Shown here piece after piece: positions 17,319 through 25,771 of a stretch of DNA of 64,000 bases; the stretch's first letter is position 1, and each line of letters starts with the position of its first letter. Location of the stretch: the NCBI GenBank assembly GCA_006503475.1, contig RSEH01000095.1, positions 62,001 through 126,000 on the forward strand, in the 5' to 3' direction. Below the pieces are notes generated by a model that saw only the letters and a program-made list of their open reading frames with translations, had not been told where the DNA came from and did not search any database. Both the position numbers and the translations under genes were made by a program. The stretch is from Stentor roeselii. Its lineage: Eukaryota; Ciliophora; Heterotrichea; Heterotrichida; Stentoridae.

Positions 17319-19082
17319 CTATATTCTAGACTTCATGCATCGCCCTAAAACAATTGGAAACAATGATGTTTTGATCCTGCATCGATGAGGGAATATCTTC
17401 AACAGACTCTTCGGATTACTTTTCGCTGCCTCTTTTTCATATCTTTCCCGAAACTCTTCTTCAGGAAGCTCCCAGTTATCCGTATTTGAAATGAACTTCG
17501 AATCATAATAATTCAGTTCAAAAGGCTCTCTTCCAAAGATCATAGTCATAAGTAAAGATCCTCCTTCAGGCTTGGGCTTTATCTCTTGAAAAAATTCTTT
17601 TATGGAACTTGATAAGGAATCACTGAGCTCTGATTCTAAATCACTCTGTAATGATTTATCTGGAAATATCTGATCTGGCAACATCAAATTTACTTTTTGT
17701 TCATTTGAAGTTAAATTTTTTATCACTGGATCATGTTTGCAATGCTCGGTCCTCAACGAATTGTCCTCAAGATCTTGTTGGGTTAGTTCTGGTGCGGGTT
17801 GGTTTGTAAAAAATTGACTGGATTCAGTCAAAAAAGGGTTAGATTCTAAAGGCTCTGAATTAAAACTGCTTATTTTCGGAGGTTCTTGGATGAGGTTTAT
17901 GAAGTTGATAGGAGTAGTGAAAGTAAACCACTCAAACTTCCTTTTATTTTCAAATCTCTGGTAGAAGTGGCCAAATTCATGAAGTGAAATCATGATTAAA
18001 AAAGTATCATTCAATAAACTAAAAACTTTTTTTCCTCTTGTTTTGAGAAGTTTAAAGTTCTTTTGTTTGAGAATACATTCATTGCTTACTAAGACTCTCG
18101 AATTCATAAGAGTGTATCCCATAAATGATTCATTCAGCTTTCCAACGTAAATTGAATCAATGTAGTGAGATACAACATTACTAAACTGATGACTTTCAAT
18201 CAGTGTAAAGTACTTTTTGCCAATAGAGTGCAAAATCTTTGAAATTTTTTCAGCTAAGTCTTTTCTTTCGGCATTGAGAAAAAATGAAGAATCTCTATGA
18301 AGATCCATCTCAAAAATGCTTTTATGAACTTTTTCTTCTTCATTGAAAGGGTCCTCAAAAAAGGCAATTTGATACAAAATATCGATAATGAAAACTCTTT
18401 GGTCTTGGCTAAAAAAATTATTCTTTTTCAGAAAGTATGAAAAATTCAAATTTTCAAACAAATAAGCTTTTTTCATCATATTCAATGAATTTACTTTCGT
18501 TTGAATAATGCAGCAAATAGCAAGAATCAAATGACCAACAAAAATTTCTTGATCCCAATCGTTTGATATTTGATCTCCGATTGAAAATTCTTGATATGAA
18601 GCAACCACTTCCATATGAAACTTGATCAAAATTTGCTCAGTGTACTCTTTTGCTTCCTCACAGAGTACTTTCATTCTCTCTGGTTCATGTTGTAATGTCT
18701 TTGCAGATGAACTATATGTTATTAGCTCATCTCCAATATACTCCATAAAAAAGTTTTTTATCTGTTCAAATTCTTTAAGGTAATTTTTTTCTGTCAGGTC
18801 TCTTGAAAGTTTTAGATCTGATACTTTGATTTCTTTGAAATTTGAATATTTTTCTTTTAGCTCTAAAAATTCTAGTTCAGAAGAAGTAAAAAGATAGCAA
18901 ATTCCTCCATTGTGATTAGAAATTTTTGGAAGACATACATCGAGGCTTGAAGTGGGTTGAATATCAAAATCTTGAGGAAGTCTTGAGAGTAAGAGTCCGT
19001 ATTTCTGGTTAATTTTGAGTTTCTTTGAAGGTTCTTGTATTTCTTCTTCGAAGTTTCGCTCTTGAATTTTTCCGAATTCCAT
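17319..19082 (-). CDS. Putative zincin-type metallopeptidase-like protein
   Basis: A 587-residue protein. SLHEFGHFYQR holds an HExxH motif (His368, Glu369, His372) at the end of a hydrophobic helix, as in zincin peptidases. A third metal ligand could be Glu506 in KPEGGSLLMTMIFG, a patch that looks conserved and folded and is followed by DNWELPEEEF. The region between (400-495) is Ser/Glu-rich and probably disordered. The N-terminal 340 residues are helical with no recognised domain. No signal peptide or membrane helix is obvious, so it is probably intracellular. The HExxH could be chance, and activity is unproven. Confidence 0.5.
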   Translation of the reverse strand: MEFGKIQERNFEEEIQEPSKKLKINQKYGLLLSRLPQDFDIQPTSSLDVCLPKISNHNGGICYLFTSSELEFLELKEKYSNFKEIKVSDLKLSRDLTEKNYLKEFEQIKNFFMEYIGDELITYSSSAKTLQHEPERMKVLCEEAKEYTEQILIKFHMEVVASYQEFSIGDQISNDWDQEIFVGHLILAICCIIQTKVNSLNMMKKAYLFENLNFSYFLKKNNFFSQDQRVFIIDILYQIAFFEDPFNEEEKVHKSIFEMDLHRDSSFFLNAERKDLAEKISKILHSIGKKYFTLIESHQFSNVVSHYIDSIYVGKLNESFMGYTLMNSRVLVSNECILKQKNFKLLKTRGKKVFSLLNDTFLIMISLHEFGHFYQRFENKRKFEWFTFTTPINFINLIQEPPKISSFNSEPLESNPFLTESSQFFTNQPAPELTQQDLEDNSLRTEHCKHDPVIKNLTSNEQKVNLMLPDQIFPDKSLQSDLESELSDSLSSSIKEFFQEIKPKPEGGSLLMTMIFGREPFELNYYDSKFISNTDNWELPEEEFRERYEKEAAKSNPKSLLKIFPHRCRIKTSLFPIVLGRCMKSRI

Positions 19083-19475
19083 TTATTATTATAAGATGTA
19101 AATTTTGAAATTTTATGAGATAATCTTTATTTTACTAAGGAAAGTTAAATGAATATATTCTAGATTGGATTCTCCATAATGTATCTAGTCTGTGATGATT
19201 TTTTAAAAACAGTCACTTTTTTTCAAATTATTCATGAAAATCTAGTTTTTTAGTAGACTATGAAGCTAATTTAAATGATTGAATCAGATTACAGGTAGTA
19301 TAATAATCGTTTTCTTTCATGATCTTTTCGAAGTGTATTGGATCTTATCTAAATTTAGCATATTTTTTCAAATTATTACCAACCTACCTTTTAACTATAA
19401 TATAACTTCATAAATAACCCACAAATTTTCAATCTACCCAAAAAAGTACTTAAAAAATCCTTTAAATAACACAAA
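19083..19475. other. AT-rich intergenic region
   Basis: No gene seen. The right end is A+C-rich on the plus strand, the composition found downstream of minus-strand genes, matching the DHHC gene that ends there. Confidence 0.5.
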
Positions 19476-20228
19476 TTAATTTAAAATAATAACAGCTTCA
19501 CCTTTAATACTCTTCCCAGGTCCAGTGATAGTTTTATCTACATCAGGATTATCAGATGCAGACGATTCCTTCAAAATTTTCTCACTTCTGATTCTTTTAT
19601 TCTTCATTTTCTTCAAAACGACATAATCATAAGTGCTGATTCCCTTAATCTTCAAGAAAATATGCAAGCCGATTAAATTTCCATCAAAAATCAAAACCGC
19701 AGTATTTTCCACAATCAAAGCAAGAGCAAATCCAAGTAAAACAAAATCCCTATCATCTAAAGCGACAAGTGTCATATAAACACAGTAAACAGCGAAAGTA
19801 CTGATATGGAAAAAAAGCGAAACAATGAGCAAGATGAAGTAATGATAATTAACCTTCCCAATGCAAGTGTTTAGCCATTTGCAGTGATGGTCGAAATTCG
19901 CAACACATCTGTTGCATTGTCCGCAGTGCTTGCTTTGAGGATTTACAATAGATCTGCATATTGAGCAAGTCGCTGTCACTCCTGGCTCTGGACTATCCGC
20001 ATGCCCTGTTGATACTGGATCTGATGGGTCGAGAATTGAGATTATCAGGGCGAAAAGAAAGACAATGAAAAAACTGCTGTAAAAAAATACAACGAAAACT
20101 AGTCTTTCAGTTTTTCTTATGAATAGAAATGAAACTATTGAGACATTCGCTGTAGTTGTTATCCAGCTTGCTATTTGTAAACAGTTATATGGAGGTAAGA
20201 TACCTCTTCTCCTAACCCGAATCTCCAT
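19476..20228 (-). CDS. DHHC-type protein S-palmitoyltransferase
   Basis: A 250-residue membrane enzyme that attaches palmitate to cysteines of target proteins. The Cys-rich domain (about residues 88-127) reads [20 protein letters not shown], then [17 protein letters not shown], with the catalytic DHHC at 113-116. Two membrane helices precede it (18-66) and two follow (128-185), the standard four-helix layout. The TTxE motif after the last helix is weak (ISTYDY). The start lies 13 bp after the DPM1 stop on the same strand. The window also encodes three proteins with acylation motifs, but any enzyme-substrate link is speculation. Confidence 0.93.
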   Translation of the reverse strand: MEIRVRRRGILPPYNCLQIASWITTTANVSIVSFLFIRKTERLVFVVFFYSSFFIVFLFALIISILDPSDPVSTGHADSPEPGVTATCSICRSIVNPQSKHCGQCNRCVANFDHHCKWLNTCIGKVNYHYFILLIVSLFFHISTFAVYCVYMTLVALDDRDFVLLGFALALIVENTAVLIFDGNLIGLHIFLKIKGISTYDYVVLKKMKNKRIRSEKILKESSASDNPDVDKTITGPGKSIKGEAVIILN

Positions 20229-20241
20229 TTATCCTAATTCA

Positions 20242-21018
<777 letters not shown>

Positions 21019-21096
21019 TTAGAATAATTAATTTTTTATCGATAGAGATGATTAAGACATGGCTAATAATAAAAAATAAGATTGTGTTCGTAGTAC

Positions 21097-21330
21097 ATGA
21101 AAAAAATATCAGTAAGGACTTTCGGTTCACCTCGCCTTTCAAAAAGGAACTCAAAGAGTGGATCAATTAAGAAACTTTGCACAGCTTTCAAGGTTTCTGT
21201 CGGACTTGACCTCGAAGGGATTAGACTACCTCCATGCGCGCCTCATAACACCACCCAAGAAATTATTGACTATCATCAGGAGATTCTTTACAGCACTGAT
21301 GAACTGCTAGGGTCTATCTTAATGTATTAA
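21097..21330 (+). CDS. Possible small basic protein
   Basis: A 77-residue frame starting MKKISVRTFGSP. The N-terminal half is basic and the C-terminal half acidic with IIDYHQEILYSTDELLG. It is divergent from DPM1 (138 bp between starts) and convergent with another short frame, with 11 bp between stops, a layout typical of real genes here. No family recognised. Confidence 0.45.
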   Translation: MKKISVRTFGSPRLSKRNSKSGSIKKLCTAFKVSVGLDLEGIRLPPCAPHNTTQEIIDYHQEILYSTDELLGSILMY

Positions 21331-21341
21331 ACTAACTGGCA

Positions 21342-21560
21342 TCATAGAAACTTAAATTTTCTTCTTCTGAGCTGATTCGGGACTTTAGATTTCAAAGGTT
21401 TGACTTGGATGATGGAAGTTTGAAGCTTAAGTTTTTTTATTTTTATAGGAAGTTGAACACTGACCTTTACTTGCAGAATTTTTCCAACTTCTCTAAATGT
21501 GGTGACTTTTTTACCATTTCTAAGGTCACTGGAAAGCATTCCACAGGTTCTTTGTTCCAT
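21342..21560 (-). CDS. Possible small basic protein
   Basis: A 72-residue, strongly basic frame starting MEQRTCGMLSSDL, with regular beta-like alternation (VKVSVQLPIKIKKLKLQTSI). It ends in TGA. Support is the tight convergent spacing and coding-like codon use; the evidence is otherwise thin. Confidence 0.4.
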   Translation of the reverse strand: MEQRTCGMLSSDLRNGKKVTTFREVGKILQVKVSVQLPIKIKKLKLQTSIIQVKPLKSKVPNQLRRRKFKFL

Positions 21561-21805
21561 TCAATTTGATTCTTTCGATCTAATTCATATCACTATTCCC
21601 TGCATTCCTCTACAGATGACTCTCAGTTCAGTCTACAGGTAACTCACTTAGATTTTTAAAAGACGAATAAAAAACTGGAGCTGATTCTTTGTCGCTCATA
21701 AATACTTAAAATTCCTTATTTAATAAATATTCCAGAGAAGCGAATGAATGAAAAGGTTGTGAATAGTCGAAAATCAATTTCAATTTTTAATTTCTAATTA
21801 TCTTA

Positions 21806-22618
21806 ATGTCTGAAATCGATCTAACTGAAGAAATCGAGCCGACCCTTTCATTTGCCAGCACGAATGACTTATACAACTTAAGACTAAAGCAGGAACTTCT
21901 CTACTGTTTGAAGTTTTTAATAAAAATACTGAGTCCAGATGACATCCCAATGGTATCTCAGGAGTTTTCATCGAATAGTCCCATGGTATTTCTTCAGAAC
22001 TGCTTCAATCTTAGCGAAAACATAAAAAAACTCGTGAAACAAGGACATGAAAAAAAACACTTCGCGTTAACTTGTCCTCAACTTTCACTTTCCACTGATT
22101 TAGACGTTTCAGTCATTTCGCGATGTTCAGGAAAAGATGTTTTAGCAATTTTACTGAAATGTGATAGTTCAGGGGTTTATTTAAGCTCGAAAGAATCAAG
22201 AAATTTGTTTTCTTTAATAATTGGAAGTGCACGAGATACAGCTTTGAAAGAAATCCACTCAATCTGCCGAACTCTTCACGAAAAAACCTGCAAAAAAAGA
22301 AAAAGACTAAAAAAGCTTTCAAAATCTCTTCCAATTGCAAAGCAAGATCTAAAATCTCTTAAATCAAAAAACACTTTCTCCCGTCAACAGTAAAACCTAG
22401 GAAGGATATCAAGTTTAAAAAGCCACATCTCATCATTCACCGATCAGCTTTCAATTCAAAAGTCAGTCTTCCATTCAAAACTCCAAGAAAACCACAATCT
22501 TCAAAACCACCTTCTCCGCCTTCGAAACCATATAAAATCCTCCCTATCCTTAAAAAACAACCAAATAAACCTTCAACTTTTCCCATCTCTCCTCCCAGAA
22601 GACCGAATAATTCTATAA
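21806..22618 (+). CDS. Uncharacterised helical protein with one 15-nt intron
   Basis: Exon 1 (21806-22389) and exon 2 (22405-22618) join across a 15-nt GT...AG intron holding the in-frame TAA, giving 265 residues. The N-terminal part is helical and hydrophobic (LLYCLKFLIKIL). The middle has a basic stretch (KKRKRLKKLSKSLP), and exon 2 adds a coiled-coil-like end (QLSIQKSVFHSKLQENHN) finishing LPEDRIIL. The stop lies 10 bp from the convergent RSP3 stop. The +1 frame of exon 2 is also open and Pro/Lys-rich, but no 16-nt GT...AG segment would join it. No family recognised. Confidence 0.65.
22390..22404 (+). other. 15-nt spliceosomal intron
   Basis: GTAAAACCTAGGAAG, A at position 10, phase 2. 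It includes most of the in-frame TAA stop, and splicing extends the protein by 70 residues. Confidence 0.65.
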
Positions 22619-22628
22619 CTTAATCTAT

Positions 22629-24614
22629 CTAAAATTCAAATACAGGTAAGTCCTTCGCAATCAAACTGATCAATTTATCTTCTCGTTCCTGAGCCTTAAT
22701 CTTCAAGTTCAGTTTCAGCTTTTCCAGATCAAGAGCTTCGAACCCTCTAACAGTTTTAATCCAATAAGTCAAATCATTTCTTAACAGCCGTTGTGCAGCG
22801 AGATGAATGACATAAACCGAAAGTTCATCATTAGAAGGATTTACTGTCAAAATCCTATCCTCGCCTTCTACTTCTTCAGCGACGCCTTCTTCATTTTCTT
22901 TGATGTTCGGCTTGATTTTGATGACTGCGACTTCTCGATGCGCCGGAAGGTCGACAGGGCGCAGGTCGACCTTTAAACGATTCGGGTTCGGGTGGGTGGC
23001 GTCGAGGTCCTTCAGTGTAAGAACACTGAAAAAACTCGTAAGAACTGCCTCAATAAGGCCTTCTCTCAGATGAAACTCATGAAGGTTCCTCCAGATTACT
23101 GTAAGACTTGTCCCTTCCTGTAAGTTTTCAGGACTTAACAAAAAATTCAGTATCAAAGGCTTCACATCATCTGGCGCTGAATGAATCGTCTCTGGAGAAA
23201 GACCTGGTTTTCCTAAGGACTTTAAAAAGTCAATGAAGGATGATTCGGATAAGTTGTTGTAGACCATCACTGGTGAACGCATGTTGTGTGAGATGTAGTC
23301 GAGTAAAATCGCGTTCATTTGGTCCTGGCTGATCTTTGAACCGAGTTCTTCCTCGACTTCACTGAATAAAAATATTAGTTCGCCTAGTAAACCTCCAGGA
23401 GTTCCTATTATGTTTTCGCTTTGGCGACCGTCGATGTCGTGGAAGATGCAAGTTGATATCTTCTCTGAGATTACTCCTGTTGAAAGGACTTTTTCTTCGA
23501 TTTTTAAACGTAAGGCTTTTAACTCTTGTTGGATCTTTCGGTTTATCCTTGCTTGGACTCGGTTTTTTCGACGGGCTTCGTCGTCTTTTTGTCTTTGGAT
23601 CTCTGATAGTTCTTCGTTGTGTCTTCGGTCTTTTTCTTTTTGGAGAGCTTCTACGTGGTGAGACTTTAAACCTAAAAATGAATCGTGGAGGATGTGATTG
23701 AAAATTTCATGCATTGAGATGTTTTGGCTTAGTCTATCAGCCGTAGACTCGACCATCCAAGGAATAAGCTGATCATAAAAGCTAATTTCCTGAATATCAC
23801 TATAAGTCCCCAAACTCTTCAAATCCTCAAAAGCAGTTTTCGGTAACTTGCTCAAAAACTTCTTGGACATAATCCTACTGACATACTTTTTATGAACAAG
23901 TTCAAAAGTTTCCTTTTTCTTCAACGCTTCATATTTCCTAGTTTTCGCTTCTTCCCTCCTATTAATTTCCTGAACTTCCATATTCTGCACTTCATTCAAC
24001 TCATTTTTCCTTTTCTGTTCAAACTCAGCCTGAGCATTTTTCATAGCAGCAAGTTCTTCTTCTTCAAGTACTTCCATAAGACTCATTTCTAAAGTTTTTC
24101 CAACAAGTACTTCCAAGATAGGGTCTACTTCCAAGTTAAAGTCAAAAAGTTCTCCGTCTTCAACTTGAGTATTTTGGTCTTCTCCAATTTTTTTCGGCAT
24201 AAACAAAGGAGTAGGTGGTCGATCAATGTAATAATCAGTCTGCACCTCAATATTATGCTCGACTGGCTTTTCTGACAGTTCTTCCGGGATGTTATCGGTT
24301 TGAATGTCGATATGCTGCCGGCCTTCCACTGGTTCAGGAGTTCCAGTCTCACGTTCTGCTTCGTTTGAAATGGTTTTTTCCTTTGTTTGGAACTGGCTCA
24401 GCTTTTTTTTATCGGCTTCTTGTTTTTTTTCTAGCTCTTGCTGAGTCGAGGCTGGAATTATCATTGAAGCGAAGGTATTTCCACGGACTACTCGCTTGTC
24501 TATCATTATGTTGGTTGGACGGGTACCGTCTTCTTGGTCGCGGTATTTCCCGACTTTTGCCTTTACTGTCCGCGGCTCAGCTGAAAATTGGTAGTCTCCT
24601 GTCATTGCGGCCAT
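22629..24614 (-). CDS. RSPH3: Radial spoke protein 3 (axonemal A-kinase anchoring protein)
   Basis: A 661-residue RSP3, the spoke-stalk dimer that anchors radial spokes to the axonemal doublet. The family signature NIMIDKRVVRGNTFASMIIP is at about 35-54. FNLEVDPILEVLVGKTLEMS followed by LMEVLEEEEL is at about 159-188 and contains the amphipathic helix that binds dimerisation/docking domains (RIIa/Dpy-30). A basic/acidic coiled coil follows. The protein is longer than Chlamydomonas RSP3 (516) or human RSPH3 (560): after about residue 370 it has an extra helical, then acidic, C-terminal region. It shows that this organism builds motile cilia with full spokes. Confidence 0.93.
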   Translation of the reverse strand: MAAMTGDYQFSAEPRTVKAKVGKYRDQEDGTRPTNIMIDKRVVRGNTFASMIIPASTQQELEKKQEADKKKLSQFQTKEKTISNEAERETGTPEPVEGRQHIDIQTDNIPEELSEKPVEHNIEVQTDYYIDRPPTPLFMPKKIGEDQNTQVEDGELFDFNLEVDPILEVLVGKTLEMSLMEVLEEEELAAMKNAQAEFEQKRKNELNEVQNMEVQEINRREEAKTRKYEALKKKETFELVHKKYVSRIMSKKFLSKLPKTAFEDLKSLGTYSDIQEISFYDQLIPWMVESTADRLSQNISMHEIFNHILHDSFLGLKSHHVEALQKEKDRRHNEELSEIQRQKDDEARRKNRVQARINRKIQQELKALRLKIEEKVLSTGVISEKISTCIFHDIDGRQSENIIGTPGGLLGELIFLFSEVEEELGSKISQDQMNAILLDYISHNMRSPVMVYNNLSESSFIDFLKSLGKPGLSPETIHSAPDDVKPLILNFLLSPENLQEGTSLTVIWRNLHEFHLREGLIEAVLTSFFSVLTLKDLDATHPNPNRLKVDLRPVDLPAHREVAVIKIKPNIKENEEGVAEEVEGEDRILTVNPSNDELSVYVIHLAAQRLLRNDLTYWIKTVRGFEALDLEKLKLNLKIKAQEREDKLISLIAKDLPVFEF

Positions 24615-24884
24615 TTTCTTATATAACTGCTTTGATTTTATAAGTGGGGGATTAAGAATAGAGAAGATTCGAAGGGATTGAAAAATGATGGAAAGGGTTT
24701 TGAGTTTTTTATTGGTTGGTATGAAAAAGTTGGATTTGAATAATTGAGGATTTTAGGAGGAGGTTGAAGGGTTTATTGGAATTTGGAGTTTTAGAGTAAT
24801 TTGGTGATATTTTTTTATTATTGTATTTGGAAGCGAGGAGATTTTTGTATTTAGAGAGATTCGTAGGCATTACTTGACTATAAT

Positions 24885-25265
24885 ATGGAAAATAGTACTC
24901 AAAGAGAGGCTAGTCTTAAATGTGATGTTTGTGAAAGAGCTTTTAAAGAAAAATCGAAACTCAATAGACACATGTTTGTACATACCAGGGAAAGACCCCA
25001 TAAGTGTGGGCATTGCGAAAAGGCTTTTTCTGTTGATTACAACCTAAAAACACACCTCAGGATACACACAGGTGAAAAACCTTTTAAATGCAAATTTTCA
25101 AGCTGTGGTAGAAGTTTCTCCCAGTCAGGTAACTTAAAAAGTCATGTAATAACTCAACACTCCACCGCAAACGACCAGGAATTAATGAAAAACTCTTTAG
25201 GTATCGAAACAGAACAACTAGTTAAATTCAATTCTCTCATCTGCAAGGCACTTACAAAGATCTAG
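24885..25265 (+). CDS. C2H2 zinc-finger protein, three fingers
   Basis: A 126-residue protein. There are three tandem Kruppel-type fingers at about 13-33 (CDVCERAF...H...H), 41-61 (CGHCEKAF...H...H) and 69-92 (CKFSSCGRSF...H....H), joined by canonical linkers (TRERPHK and TGEKPFK). The compact array suggests sequence-specific nucleic acid binding, probably as a transcription factor. The third finger has the wider C-x4-C spacing common in TFIIIA-like and GLI/ZIC-like fingers. It is divergent from RSP3, with 270 bp between starts. Confidence 0.92.
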   Translation: MENSTQREASLKCDVCERAFKEKSKLNRHMFVHTRERPHKCGHCEKAFSVDYNLKTHLRIHTGEKPFKCKFSSCGRSFSQSGNLKSHVITQHSTANDQELMKNSLGIETEQLVKFNSLICKALTKI

Positions 25266-25326
25266 CATAGATAGTTAACCTCTTAATTAAATTAATTCAT
25301 CTCAAAAAAGCGAAAACTTCCTTCCA

Positions 25327-25752
25327 CTAATTTTCCAGCAGTTTTTTCTCATAACAAAAGCTATTCTCTTCACAAGTCTCTTCTTCACAGTTTTCCGTTT
25401 CCAGTTTCCTTAATTTTTCCTTGGCCCTAGTCAAAAACGAGTTTTTTCTTCTAAGTCTTGAAATTCCTGACTTTGTCCTAAATGTTTTTTTCTGCAAGTT
25501 TTGAGGAGCTTCCAACTCTTCAGGACATGCGACAGTGATGGACCTTTTCAACATAGGTCTTAAATACTGAGTGATTTCTCGTATTTCAACACGGGCATTA
25601 CTTTTAACGGAACTTATTTGTTGAAGCATTATTTGAAATCTGGCCTTTTCGACTTCGACTTCAACATAATCCGGAACATTGAAAATAGACGGGTCTTCAA
25701 AAGTAGCGGAAAAGTCTTTCATGCAGTTTGAATTAGAAATGCAACTTCCCAT
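25327..25752 (-). CDS. Small acylated-type basic protein
   Basis: A 141-residue protein starting MGSCIS. Gly2 and Ser6 fit N-myristoylation and Cys4 could be palmitoylated. The rest is helical and basic (RLRRKNSFLTRAKEKLRKLE) with an acidic, Cys-containing end. The frame is open 80 codons further upstream, but that extension overlaps the opposite-strand gene, and the MGSC start with its upstream TATTATGG context is far more convincing. It is head-to-head with the next gene. Confidence 0.65.
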   Translation of the reverse strand: MGSCISNSNCMKDFSATFEDPSIFNVPDYVEVEVEKARFQIMLQQISSVKSNARVEIREITQYLRPMLKRSITVACPEELEAPQNLQKKTFRTKSGISRLRRKNSFLTRAKEKLRKLETENCEEETCEENSFCYEKKLLEN

Positions 25753-25771
25753 AATAATTATTGAAAATTCA
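25753..25771. promoter_or_regulatory. 19-bp head-to-head intergenic region
   Basis: Only 19 bp (AT-rich, AATAATTATTGAAAATTCA) separate two divergent start codons. Any shared promoter must extend into coding sequence, or the 5' ends must lie inside the opposite gene. Confidence 0.5.

Noticed and set aside
21572-21699. ATG with 21 coding-like codons and a possible 15-nt intron (GTAGACTGAACTGAG) upstream of the small gene at 21342-21560
   Set aside because: After splicing the frame still stops within three codons, and no 15- or 16-nt GT...AG segment connects it to the downstream frame.
24215-24643. 142-codon plus-strand frame across the start of RSP3
   Set aside because: It is antisense to the conserved RSP3 N terminus and has no family features.
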